Position numbers and translations under genes: made by a program
Part shown: positions 1 through 10,503 of the stretch, in pieces
Layout: each line of letters opens with the position of its first letter
How positions within the stretch are numbered: the first letter of the stretch is position 1
Notes under the pieces: model-generated
Told to the model about the DNA's origin: nothing
The model's input: the letters and a program-made list of their open reading frames with translations, nothing else
Database searches by the model: none
DNA from: Thuidium tamariscinum
Lineage: Eukaryota > Streptophyta > Bryopsida > Hypnales > Thuidiaceae
Direction: 5' to 3'
Length of the DNA stretch: 64,000 bases
Assembly: GCA_947034885.2 (NCBI GenBank)
Contig: OX344758.2
Coordinates: 18,627,067 to 18,691,066 of the forward strand

Positions 1-1
1 A

Positions 2-1030
2 GCCACACATGGGTTATCTGAATTTCCTGTTCTCCAACCTTTTCCACCGAAGAAACTTGAAGTGAAAGTCCCGCACTTTGTTCACAATGGTTATAATAAT
101 CCCAACCAATTCCACCCAATTGATTGCATTCCTCGAAAGCGAAGGGCTTCTAAGATCTTACAACAAATTCGAGATGATTCCTATATAGTTGAGTTGCCAC
201 CATTGCCTAAAGGTCCCTTATTGGATGATGCAGAGAAGGCTCGATTGCAAGAGGTCTTTTATTGGAGCAATCGTAATGTTGGACCTGATCCTATGTCAGA
301 ACCAATGCAACGGGTGCCCAAGAAAGGATCCATCAAAGAACAAGAGCTTCTCCTTAATACAATTGCAAGAGAAATCAAAGACCGCGAAGCATTCTTGAGT
401 GAAATGGAGGCATATGGGAAAGGTGAACAGTATCGTAGCCAAATCATGTTTGAGATTCAACAAAGAGTGGGTCAAATGAAGCTCCTACATGAAAACATTA
501 TTAGAATAGAAAAAAAAGAAAATGAGAACTACCAATCTATAAAAACCAATTTCAAGCCTCATTTAATCTCTTCCTACACTGCTCCTTCAAAAAATATATT
601 TGCTCGAGGTCAAGGACGCAATGCAAATACTATATCCTTAAGATTCAATCCTTCCATTGCGTCAATGCAAGAACTCCATGAAGACCCTCGATTTTGGGAG
701 AGATCATCACATTCAACTCAGCTAAATAGAGCACCTCTTCAAACAACATTAGAGAACCAACAAGAAACCCTAACAATTGTACCAGTGACAAATCGATGGC
801 GCATTGACACAAAAGATTCTTCAACACCAGATGTGATTAGAACAATGGCATGTTGTGCTACCATGCCTAGTGATAAAATTGCAACATCAATAGGTGAATT
901 ACAACCTCCAAGGAATTTGCCATCAAATTCTTGCTACAATTCAAAAAAAGTCTCAAAGGTCAGTAAATCACCTCACTCAGTTGTTGCAAAATCTCCCTTG
1001 ACTATTAGCAGTAGTGATCCATGCAATTGA
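2..1030 (+). CDS. UPF0193 / EVG1 (C22orf23-like) protein, 5'-truncated
   Basis: The frame is open from base 2 to the TGA at 1028-1030, giving 342 visible residues and no in-frame ATG before the conserved part. The gene or exon therefore begins upstream of the window; the AG at 1-2 could be a splice acceptor. A GTG at 62 is not a credible eukaryotic start. Residues about 70-170 resemble the UPF0193/EVG1 family: a PPLPKGPLLDD stretch, EKARLQEVF, then IAREIKDREAFLSEMEA and GKGEQYRSQI, followed by a charged helical segment. The animal family member is a small protein linked to cilia and sperm. The C-terminal ~170 residues are Ser/Thr/Asn-rich, look disordered, and make this longer than the usual ~220 residues. 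A role in sperm flagella is inferred from the family, not seen. The next gene is over 9 kb away. Confidence 0.72.
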   Translation, partial: ATHGLSEFPVLQPFPPKKLEVKVPHFVHNGYNNPNQFHPIDCIPRKRRASKILQQIRDDSYIVELPPLPKGPLLDDAEKARLQEVFYWSNRNVGPDPMSEPMQRVPKKGSIKEQELLLNTIAREIKDREAFLSEMEAYGKGEQYRSQIMFEIQQRVGQMKLLHENIIRIEKKENENYQSIKTNFKPHLISSYTAPSKNIFARGQGRNANTISLRFNPSIASMQELHEDPRFWERSSHSTQLNRAPLQTTLENQQETLTIVPVTNRWRIDTKDSSTPDVIRTMACCATMPSDKIATSIGELQPPRNLPSNSCYNSKKVSKVSKSPHSVVAKSPLTISSSDPCN

Positions 1031-3057
1031 TTTGCAAATAGTGCATCCCCAAATGCACAATAGGAATTTGGAACACCCAACTAGAGTAAATTCTACAAAG
1101 TATCCGTCAAAATCTACTTTGGGGAATGGCAAGTCCTTACTCGTGAGAGATCATTCAACACTTGAATCACCTCATTATTTCAACAAGGATTAAGATAAGG
1201 AATCCCATTGTTTGGTTATTAGTGGCTTGCAATGAGAGAATTTAGTAGTGAGATTTAGAAATGCACAAGATCTTTTTTAGATTGTGATGCATTATAATTG
1301 AATGAATTGCCAATTTCAAATGTATTTTCTCCTTGTAGCTTTGTGGATTTTTTCTACTACAATGAGATTGAGAATTGAAGAGAGAAAATCAAGAATGATC
1401 ATGCTACTGAAGTTGTAGATGATTAAAAGTCACCTAGAAGTGCATTAAAAGGCTTTGCAATTGTCTTGAAGAAATTGTTCTAGAATGTAGTTGTGAAAAG
1501 CATTGGAAAATGATATGAATGCTCAACACAAACCTACATTACATTCAAAGATAAATTTGCCTTGAAATCACTTCTCTACCAAGGTGCTATGATTTGTTCA
1601 TGAGCAATGATGTTAATAAACTTGGTTATTCTTTTCAATAGTGAGCAACTATTTCTTCTTTATAATCCACTATTTCCTCAACTACTTTTCACAAACATCA
1701 TTGTTGTTCCTAAAAGGATTTAATTCATGCCAAAATATGCTCACAATACCACAATTGTTGCATTACTATATTCATCAATAGTAGTGACTTTTTCATAATC
1801 CATGGTACTATTGTTAAAAGTAAACTATTGCAATCCAGAACAAATGGGAGCAAGCCCATTGTGAGCTAAATTATGTTAGTAGTGTACATTTAAGTTCAAA
1901 AATGTACACCACTAACATAATTTAGCCCATAATTGGGGCTTCCTCCCATTTGATATGGAATGGGGTAGTCTACTTTATATTGGAGAGGATTGCAATCTTA
2001 GCATCCAACTAAAATCCAAAGGACATTGCAAATTGCTTGCATAATTGGACAATGCTTCTCTCAACAATCTAAGAGCCTATGATTCATGTGTAACTTAGTC
2101 TTGCATTCTTCCAAGAAAATTACAATAAGTTAAGGGAGGAAGTTTAAAAATTACTCACACTTGAAAACCATCCACTTTCTCAAATGTACATTGTTTGTAC
2201 ATGCTTCTTATTCATCTCTACAAGAATGTACAAATAGTGTATCTTTAAGGGGGTAGGCGGTTTTAGATCCCTATGCCATTCCAACTCCAAAATTTCATAA
2301 CTAATTCTACAGAGCTCCAAAAAATTTGAAACAACTTAGGAAAGATGCTAATTCCACATGTCTTTCAAGGAAAATTTCTTGAAAAATAATTCAAGAAGTT
2401 TCACTTCCCCCAAACTTAGTTTTAGCTTTTAAATGGGTGCTCTCTATACCTCTTCCTTTAATACACAATTTGTTATAGGAGAGGGCTCATAAATCGTGAA
2501 GGCTTTTGAACCTATCCACTAGGAGGCTCTGAAATGGATAGTTGATTGTGAGAAAATGAATTGTGGATTACATTGAAGCATGCAAATATTTGTTTAATAC
2601 TAATTGAATGGATGGTTTCAGAGTCCTAATGGGTTCATTCCTAACTAAGTAGATAGGTGTCTACTAATTATATTAATTCAAAATAAGAATTGGTTGTTGA
2701 ACCACCTTCTTTTAAGTGTTAAAAAATCTAAAATAATGATTTATTCAAGCATTCATTTCAGTTTTAGAAAAGGACGCACTTAAAAACAAATTCTTTTCCT
2801 TTTAACATGTTGTAGTGCTAGTTTTTGAACCAAGCCAGATTTTTTTTTCAAACTACGTATGTAGAGGTTTACAAGGCCTACTGATCACAAATAGAATCCT
2901 ATACCCAGTTGTGTTTGAAAATTCATAATTAATTCAATAATGCTTCAAAAAAAAGAGATGACTTGTTTTAGATTCCCTTGTTTATTTCTCTTTGCACTAA
3001 AAATTGAGTGAAACATATTACCATCCAAACAAATACATGAAAAAGGTGGACCAGCCT
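1031..3057. other. AT-rich intergenic DNA
   Basis: No coding signal recognised. It probably includes the 3' UTR of the EVG1-like gene and contains one strong hairpin element (listed separately). Confidence 0.5.
1841..1952. repeat. Foldback (hairpin) MITE
   Basis: Two ~50-nt arms are almost perfectly complementary, with a loop of only a few bases around 1892-1898. The arms begin CAAATGGGAG and end CTCCCATTTG, and both contain the motif CTAAATTATGTTAGT or its complement. It is too symmetric and short to code for protein. It could be a MITE or a small-RNA precursor. Confidence 0.75.
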
Positions 3058-3327
3058 TTAAGGTAGGTACACCCAAATGCGCCAGTTTTTCATATTGTGC
3101 CTAGTTCCTGTTATTATGTTGTTCATATTTTTATACAGTCTTGTTGGTGAGTGAAAGCATGTTCCAACGCACCAAAGAATAGTGGATTTGGATACCGTAT
3201 GCAAAAGTTATTAACAGTCAAAGTGTGTTTTTGAAAGCGCCATCTACAGTCTGGGTACATGACTGATTTTTAAAATGTATGCACGTTGTACAGAGCGCTT
3301 TAAGGTCAGGTGGTGTACCTCCCTTAA
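3058..3327 (+). mobile_element. TTAAGGTAGGTACACC-ended MITE, copy 1
   Basis: About 262 bp between TTAA at 3058-3061 and TTAA at 3324-3327. The left end is GGTAGGTACACC and the right end GGTGTACCTCCC. The interior matches the element at 4925-5205 in opposite orientation, including the segments GCACCAAAGAATAGTG and GGGTACATGACTG. Confidence 0.72.
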
Positions 3328-4924
3328 ATGAGCGCTTTCTGAGCCTCTTTCCTTACCACTCAACCCGCATTTAAGTTATTTTTAGGGTGAATATCTGCAT
3401 TCTCTGAAAGGTTTGAGTTTGCCAGACTCCATCTCCTCCAGAATTGCATCAGTGCTATCAAGGCTTGTAGCCGCCAAGTACTGTTCCAAAAATCAACAAC
3501 TGGTATTGGCAATGAAATTTTGTTTCAATTGTTTGACCCTTAAGCATCCAGACTCATCTCCAGATTTGACAATTTAGGAAAAATCATAATAAAGTACTAT
3601 TGGGAAGAATAGTTTGGGACTGAGATGCAAATTAAAGTCGTAGAATTTGAATTCTAGATTCTAAGCATACGGTTAGATTCACCAATGCTATCACCAATAT
3701 TTTTCTATGAATTTTGAAAGGAAAAATTAAAAATTCCTTCACTATTCAATTACATATCAAAAATCAGTTTTCATTTTCTGAGTAAATCTTGTTGGAATGA
3801 ATTTGAAATGAGGTTCTCTTGACATGGTGATTTTTTGGAAATTTTCTATTTTTGGATTCTATGACTTCATTTTTGCAATTTCAAGTTTGAACTTGAGTCA
3901 ACACAATTTCACCACTTGACATACTTCCACATTTATAATTTTAGAAAAATATGTGCTCTGAAATCCAACCCTTGGATAAGACCACAACATCACAAATTAT
4001 CTAAAATAAATTTGTTTGACTTTCATCCAAGCTAAAATGAAGAAGAAATCTCATTTTCAATCTATAACTTACATTGTCCAAAATTTGGACGTCAGAACAC
4101 TCCAAGGTTAACCCTTAAAAGAGGTTGGTTTGTTTCCTACCAGTGTATTCTAAGATGTATTTAAGAAGTGCCACAGTGAACAATGCATTTCCTACATGAA
4201 GGGAGTGGCTTTTGGAGCCATAAGGTAAGAGGCTCGGTAATGGAGCATCTAAGGAGAAATGAAGGTCTACAGTGAAAAAAAGTTCAATGAAAGAGAAATT
4301 AGCAATTGTCACATGCCTTTTTTTTCAAAATTTTTTGGCTTTGTATGAATTAATTATGATTTTTTGAAGTCAAAACATAGTAAGTAGGCATTCTTGTTCA
4401 TAGATAGGGGCTATGATGACACTTGACTAAGCCTTGAAGTAAGCAAATGAATTGTAAACATGTTTAATTACAATGTTGGACATGCTCACATACGTTGTAG
4501 AAGAATAAGGATGCTATTTAAAAAGCGACCTATACATAAGGTAGAAAAAAAATAGTTGTTTAGAACTTAAGTCTTGAATATTGTACATTGTTGGCAAAAT
4601 AATTTGCTTAGGCTTTATTGATGTTCAATTGTAGTTAAAAAGGAACTAATAGAGATTTGTATTTCACTTCTTGGATATTGTGAAACCATATAGTGGTAAC
4701 TGCCATTTTCTAATTTTTATACAACCATCCATTTAAAGAATACTATACACTATTTCAAGCCCCTTTATAGGGTCCATTCTTAATGCCCGAACTCTTTTTG
4801 AGCCCTCTCCTATAGTTTTTGCAAGTGGGAGCTGATTGATTGTGCAACACATTTGTATTGAAATTTTTTTGTTTCGCACTGCCATTCATTTCTAAAAAAT
4901 TCTCAACTAGAAAAAACTTCATAT
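3328..4924. other. AT-rich intergenic DNA
   Basis: Spacer between the two inverted copies of the GGTAGGTACACC element. No gene, RNA or further repeat recognised. Confidence 0.4.
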
Positions 4925-5205
4925 GTAAGGTAGGTACACCCAAAATGGCACTTGACCTTAAAGCACCTTGTACAACATGCATACATTTTCAAAATCAGTC
5001 ATGTACCCAGACTGTAGATGGCGCTTTCAGAAACACACTTTGACTGTTAATAACTTTTGCATACGGTATCCAAATCCATTGTTCTCTAGTGCGTTGGAAC
5101 ATGCTTTCACTCACCAACAAGACTTTAAGAAAATCTGAACAACATAATAACAACAACTAGGCACAATATGAAAAACTGGCGCTTTTAGGTGTACCTACCT
5201 TTTAA
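4925..5205 (-). mobile_element. TTAAGGTAGGTACACC-ended MITE, copy 2 (inverted)
   Basis: Starts TAAGGTAGGTACACCC and ends GGTGTACCTACC just before TTAA at 5202-5205. It is the reverse complement of copy 1 along its length, with high similarity by eye. The small ORFs inside it are not coding. Confidence 0.72.
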
Positions 5206-5349
5206 GAAGTTTGCATACAAGACAATGATGAGGATGGAAGAACAACTTTGGAGGACAATCTGACAGTACTATGCAAGTCACACAAGTCATATGGCAATCA
5301 ATTTAGCCCGCAAATAACCTAGGGAACTAGAAGTGTCCTCACATAGTCT

Positions 5350-5835
5350 TAAGTCCAATTCAAAGTGCTATTACTTTTTCATCTAATGTCCAAATTCAAT
5401 GAAACTTGTTGGAAAAGTTGCACATACTAGTCTAGTTTATGTGATAAAATCTTCAGATCAACACAAGATGTAAATTTTTTTTGAGAACCAATCAAAGTTC
5501 GTAGGTTCAATTTGAGTTCACCAAATTGTAGTTGATGGCTGCAAGTTGGGGGGCTTGTATCTCTTTCATCCAATTTTTTTTTTCTTAAAATTTGTTGGTT
5601 TTTGTTTCTTTTGAAGTCTAGTTATTGTAGTCAAATTTTCATGGAAATCAAGGTTGTTTTGAATGTTTGGTAGTACTTCAAAGTTGTAAATCTTGACATT
5701 TTTGGATTGCAGTGACTTTGGCGGCTTGTAACTTCTTCATATAGTGTCCATTTGCAATAAAAAAATTTGGAAAAATTGTGCATACTAGTCTAGTTTGTGT
5801 GCCTAAAATTTCATATTAATCCAGGAAGTTAAGAG
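5350..5835. repeat. Diverged direct repeats, ~360-bp spacing
   Basis: The motif CATACTAGTCTAGTTT with similar flanks ('cttcat..tagtgtcca' upstream and 'aaaat..tca' downstream) occurs near 5426 and again near 5783. Spacing is about 360 bp, suggesting an old tandem duplication in noncoding DNA. Confidence 0.45.
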
Positions 5836-5893
5836 TGACTCAGAAGCATTCTAGTAGGAGGTTCAACCTTACATGTGTTTTTTGCAACTTTTC

Positions 5894-6168
5894 CTACAAA
5901 ACCCAAAATTTATCTTTCAAGTCTGAAACTGGAGCGCAATTGAAGCATTCAAGTGATGAAAATCAAACATACAAAACCCAAATGTTATCTTCAAAGTTTC
6001 AAATTGGAATGCAATCAAAGCATTCAAATGATGCAAAAGCCAAACTTCACCTTACAAGTCTCATACAACAATGCAAACGAAGCTTGCAAGTATTGCAAAA
6101 AATCAAATTTCATCTTCAAAGTCTCAATCTACAACACAACCAAAGTATTCAAGTGATGCAAATTTGAG
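5894..6168 (+). repeat. Degenerate tandem repeat, ~65-75 bp x 4
   Basis: Four imperfect units begin near 5894, 5970, 6040 and 6102. Each has the order acaaaaccc / atcttcaaagt / gcaatcaaagcattcaa / gtgatgcaaa with losses. The repeat leaves one frame open (5835-6167), but there is no recognisable protein, so the ORF is treated as a by-product. Confidence 0.6.
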
Positions 6169-6186
6169 TTTTCACCTTCAACTCAC

Positions 6187-6577
6187 CTAAGGGAGAAACA
6201 CCCATTTCCATCCCTGTACCTATTCTTGGTCCCTAGAGTGTCACTAAATCTGTCCATAAGCGTTCATTAAAGTGTCTGACAAGTGTTTAACTCTAATTTG
6301 TTGATGCAGTTGTAAGACACATGTATAATTTTCATTCACTGACAACTGATTTCAGCAGAGTTCAGTTTAGGGTACACCTATAGGATGGTTCTAGTGGTCT
6401 AGGGAGCCAACTCTTTGAAAATTTGTAGAAATTACATTCTGATTCCGAAAATTTTAATTTTTTTTTTAATATTCATTATTTTCTCTCGCTAATACTAGAA
6501 AATATCAGTTTTAGAAAAAAAATGCCTCCAACCATGCTGATTTCCTTATTTGGACGGTTTTGGGTGTTTCCACTGTA
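6187..6577 (+). mobile_element. GGGAGAAACACCCA-ended MITE, copy a
   Basis: Begins CTAAGGGAGAAACACCCA and ends GGTGTTTCCACTGTAG, so the ends are imperfect inverted repeats. The interior is shared with copies at 7389-7773 and 8564-8956. No coding capacity. Confidence 0.7.
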
Positions 6578-7388
6578 GTGCCTCAACTCCTTGCACTGGC
6601 CTAGTCAGTCACCATGACTACACTGGAACTTCACAAAGTACTAGTAACTTGTTGACTTTGTTTGATGTATATATAGAAACACAAGGAAACAACCCTTTGT
6701 GTAGGCATAAAATTTTCATATTGAGTCAAATTAATTCTTGAAAAATTTCTAAATTTTATTCATGATCGTGCCCAGAAGACAACCATTCCAAATTTGCCAA
6801 GGGTTAAGCTTATGACCACAAAAAGACCTTTCGGATGTTCAAGGGTCAATATCATCACTCTTGGTATGGCTTCTCAATGCAAATTTAAAGCAGAGCAGAG
6901 TTATTAATTCGAGAATGCAAATGAAGCTGATACTGGTAGGTCGGTCGTTCATTGCAGGTGACTGACATTCTTACAAGTGGATTTACACTGACAACATTCT
7001 AAGGAGTGGGAGGACATACATAAGTTAACTTACATCACCTTGAATAAATTATGTTGACAATTGCATCCACATGGGCATGGAGGCATTTTTTATGATTTGA
7101 TTCAGCCTCTCATTCAATTTCAATTGGCATTGATTAAGTAATACTGTAATACTCATCAAACAGCAAACATTACATTGTCACACTGCCTCCCAGCGGATGA
7201 AATGGTGTGGAATATCCCACACCATTCCATCCAGCACCAATGGTATTCCACTCCATTCAGTAACTAAAGTTGCAACTCTAAGAAATGTCAGATGAAATTA
7301 GGTGATGGGGACTTCACCAAGGGGAAGGTAGTCCTTCCATGGGCTACTGAATGTTATGAATCTTAATAAAGCCCTTGATTTGATTGAT

Positions 7389-7773
7389 TTAAGGGAGAAA
7401 CACCCAATATTGCACCTGTACTTTGTATTGGAGCCTAAACTCATCCAAAACAGTCCCTGTACTAGTTCCTATACTACGGTTAATGTATTTGCTAAATGCT
7501 TGACTCTAATTCGTTGATGCATACTATTAAGGATACATACCAAAGTCTAATTGTCTCACAACTGATTTTAGTAGCGTTTAGATTTGAGGGCATCTAAAGA
7601 ACAAATTCAATGGTCTAGGGAACCAACACTTTGAAAAATCATAGTAATTACATATGGCATGAAAAATCTATTTAAAAAAAATAATTCATGATTTCATTTG
7701 CTAATATTAGAAAAATTTGCCTCCAACTATGATGAATTCTTTATTGGGACAGTTTTAGGTGTTTCCACTGTAG
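7389..7773 (+). mobile_element. GGGAGAAACACCCA-ended MITE, copy b
   Basis: Starts TTAAGGGAGAAACACCCA and ends GGTGTTTCCACTGTAG. Same size (~385 bp) and orientation as copy a, with the conserved internal 'gacagttttaggtgtttcc' region. Confidence 0.7.
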
Positions 7774-8563
7774 TCATACATTCCACACTATTTTCATCAT
7801 CAATTGATTGGGTTGTAAAGTAGAATCACCCATTTCCAACCAATACTCTATAGCCAACTTGTAGATTGTTGTATATTTGTATTTCCAACTCAAGTTAAAA
7901 TGTATTTTTTCCTCTTTTTCAAATTTGAGACTAAAAGTTCATGACACATGTCACAAAGTAGTGTGCAAGAATATAGGAAGTAGTAAGTGAAAAAGTACTA
8001 TTTTGAATGATGGAAATTAGAAGAGTTCAGAGATTGCCTGAATAGGACCACACTTTGCCTTTCAAAATTCATAGTAATTTTAATTCATGCAATCAAAATT
8101 ACCAAATTTTTTGCAATCCCCATCATTTCTATCATTTCACCTTTGGAAATGTTTGCTTTGCCTTGCACTACTCCAAATCACATCTAGCTAGAATACCTTA
8201 AATGATCAGTTATGGGGGTTCTACCTTAACACTATAACTATAAACTCCAACTAAGCTGCCTCATTTTCACATTCTGCTAGGTCAAAGTCTCCTTAGAATA
8301 TCACTCAAAGGAAGGTTCATATTTTTAGAAGACAACCTTCCTTAATCAGGCACTTCATGACAATATATGTGGTAAAATTGGGGATGTGTATATTATGGTA
8401 TAATGATATCAATGATTTTAACCTTCACTGACTGATGATTGCCATTTTAGTCTTTGATTTGACGTATATTATCATATTATGCCTGTGCCAGTCGACATCT
8501 GTAAAAGCAAAATTAATTCTGAACTCCATCATGGTTATAACCCCTAAGTTCAAAATGCAACAA

Positions 8564-8956
8564 TACAGTGGAAACACCCAAAACCGTCCAAATAAGGAAT
8601 TCAGCATAGTTGGAGGCAGTGTTTTCTAAAACTGATATTTTTCCAGTATTAGCGAGTGAAAATCATGAATATTCAAAAAATAAATCAAATTTTTCGGAAT
8701 CAATATGTAATTTCTATAAATTTCCAAAGTGTTGGCTCCCTAGACCATTGGAACTGTCCTATACATGTACTTTTAACTGAACACCTGCTGAAATCAATTG
8801 TCAGTGAATGAAAACTATACATGTGTCTTACAACTGCGTCATCAAATTAGAATTAAACGTTTGTCAGACGCTTTAATGAATGCTTATAGATAGATTTAGT
8901 GGTACTCTAGGGTCCAGGAATAGGTACAGGGACGGAAATGGGTGTTTCTCCCTTAA
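8564..8956 (-). mobile_element. GGGAGAAACACCCA-ended MITE, copy c (inverted)
   Basis: Reverse-oriented copy: starts TACAGTGGAAACACCCA and ends GGGTGTTTCTCCCTTAA. The ORFs crossing it on both strands are shadows of the repeat. Confidence 0.7.
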
Positions 8957-9872
8957 TTTGAACTTTTGGAAAAAATTCAAAATTTCAAATTGGAGGAGGA
9001 AAAAGTTGTGATAGGCTTCATTTCTTTAGTAGTTAGTTTCAATTCAAAAAAAGAACATTTTTACAACTAGAATTCAAGTTAAGAAAAAGGACAGATATTG
9101 TCCAAATACACTATCCATGGAGTAGTTTCCATTCATTTGTATTGGAAAGTAAAAAAAAGATCAGTAGGAGGGAATATCCAACACCTTATATTTAAAATGG
9201 CTTCAAGCAACTCTTCCAAATAAATTGGATGAAATGTATTGTCATTATGGGTACATTAAGGAATAATTGTGAAGGGTGGTGGTTAATAGGCACATAAAGA
9301 ATGGGAGAGCGTTATCCTCCAGGGTGTAGTTTCTAGCTTGTAATTTTGACTTTCTATTTTCAAAAAGTTAAGGGAGGGATATAGTCACATGCTATAAAAC
9401 AATACCCCGGGGATAATGCCCTCCTGTTAACGTTCTTCTTGTGAAGCTACTTCACCTTGCACCAAAATGTTTGTAGAAATTTCCAACATTCCCCCTCCCC
9501 CCCCAAAAAGAGCCAAAAAATATTGATGGTAGTGAATTTCATTAAAATGGTGATATTCCTATAGAATGACACTAAATGTGTCTAAAATACTGATACAGCA
9601 TTGAATTAAAATAGCACATAATCAGTCAAACATGGCAAAAAAAAAGTTGCCATTTCAATGAAATTCTCCATGTTGTCAATTTCATTCAATTGGCAATGTT
9701 CCATTCCATTACTTCATCACTTTTTTCAAAACACTTGCTGTAAAATATAAATCCATATGAGTCCTAGATGTTAGACCTTTCTGTTCAAATATGTCACAAT
9801 TTTTGCCGCTGGAATCGCGCCTCTTTAACGAAATTCACGTTCAGGCTGCTCTGTCTCCTGCAGACAGCTAGC
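8957..9872. other. Intergenic DNA upstream of the elongase gene
   Basis: AT-rich, with a poly-C run near 9491-9504. No gene recognised. Base composition becomes more balanced from about 9800 towards the elongase gene. Confidence 0.4.
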
Positions 9873-9879
9873 TATAAAT
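9873..9879 (+). promoter_or_regulatory. Possible TATA box of the elongase gene
   Basis: TATAAAT lies at the start of the GC-richer leader, about 630 bp before the ATG, with pyrimidine-rich sequence ~30 bp downstream. A foldback element lies between it and the ATG, so it would sit in the 5' UTR if this is the real promoter. Weak single-motif evidence. Confidence 0.22.
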
Positions 9880-10030
9880 TCAGCGGTAACTCTGTGAAGC
9901 TCTTCCCCGATCGAATTGCAGACGTACTCTGATCCAACTACCATATCCAACAGATCTATAATTAAATTCTCAACTGCATGCTCTGACGATCCCAAACAAT
10001 TGCAAGCTTGCCTCCTCGATCAGTCCTCAC

Positions 10031-10243
10031 AATCACAGGGAGCTCATATTGGGTTCCCGGTGTTAATTCCCGGTTTATTCCCGGTGAGTCCCATATTTCC
10101 CTGTGTATGAGTCGTTGCGACATGTGTCCAAATTTCCTGTAAATAGTAAAGTTTTTACAGGTGTTAACTATTTAAGTTCAGTGGGAAATGTGGGACTCAG
10201 TGGGAAAGAACACCGGGAACCTGATATGAGATCCCTGTGAATC
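10031..10243. repeat. Foldback MITE in the elongase leader
   Basis: Arms of about 65-70 nt. The left arm begins AATCACAGGGAGCTCATAT and continues through GGTTCCCGGTGTTA to TGAGTCCCATATTTCCC. The right arm is the complement and ends ATATGAGATCCCTGTGAATC. It lies 260 bp upstream of the elongase ATG, where it could form a hairpin in the transcript or affect the promoter. Confidence 0.7.
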
Positions 10244-10503
10244 TCACCCACGCACACCACTCAAAGTCAATATTGTTCTCTAAAGTCTCACGCGCAATCG
10301 ATCGATCACACCAAATACTGTGTGCCAGCCCCGTCGATTGTCCATATCTGATCCAATTTAATCCCTTCTACAGTAGCTAGCTAGCTCCTCAAAAATCGCT
10401 CTTAAAAAGCCCTTGCTACGCCCACCACATCGACATCGATCGATCGATCAAGCGGAGTCCGTCAATTCAGGACTCGATCGAGTTCACCGATCGCACCCAC
10501 GCC

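Noticed and set aside
5835-6167. 110-codon ORF
   Set aside because: Lies across a degenerate 65-75 bp tandem repeat and keeps no recognisable repeat-protein motif.
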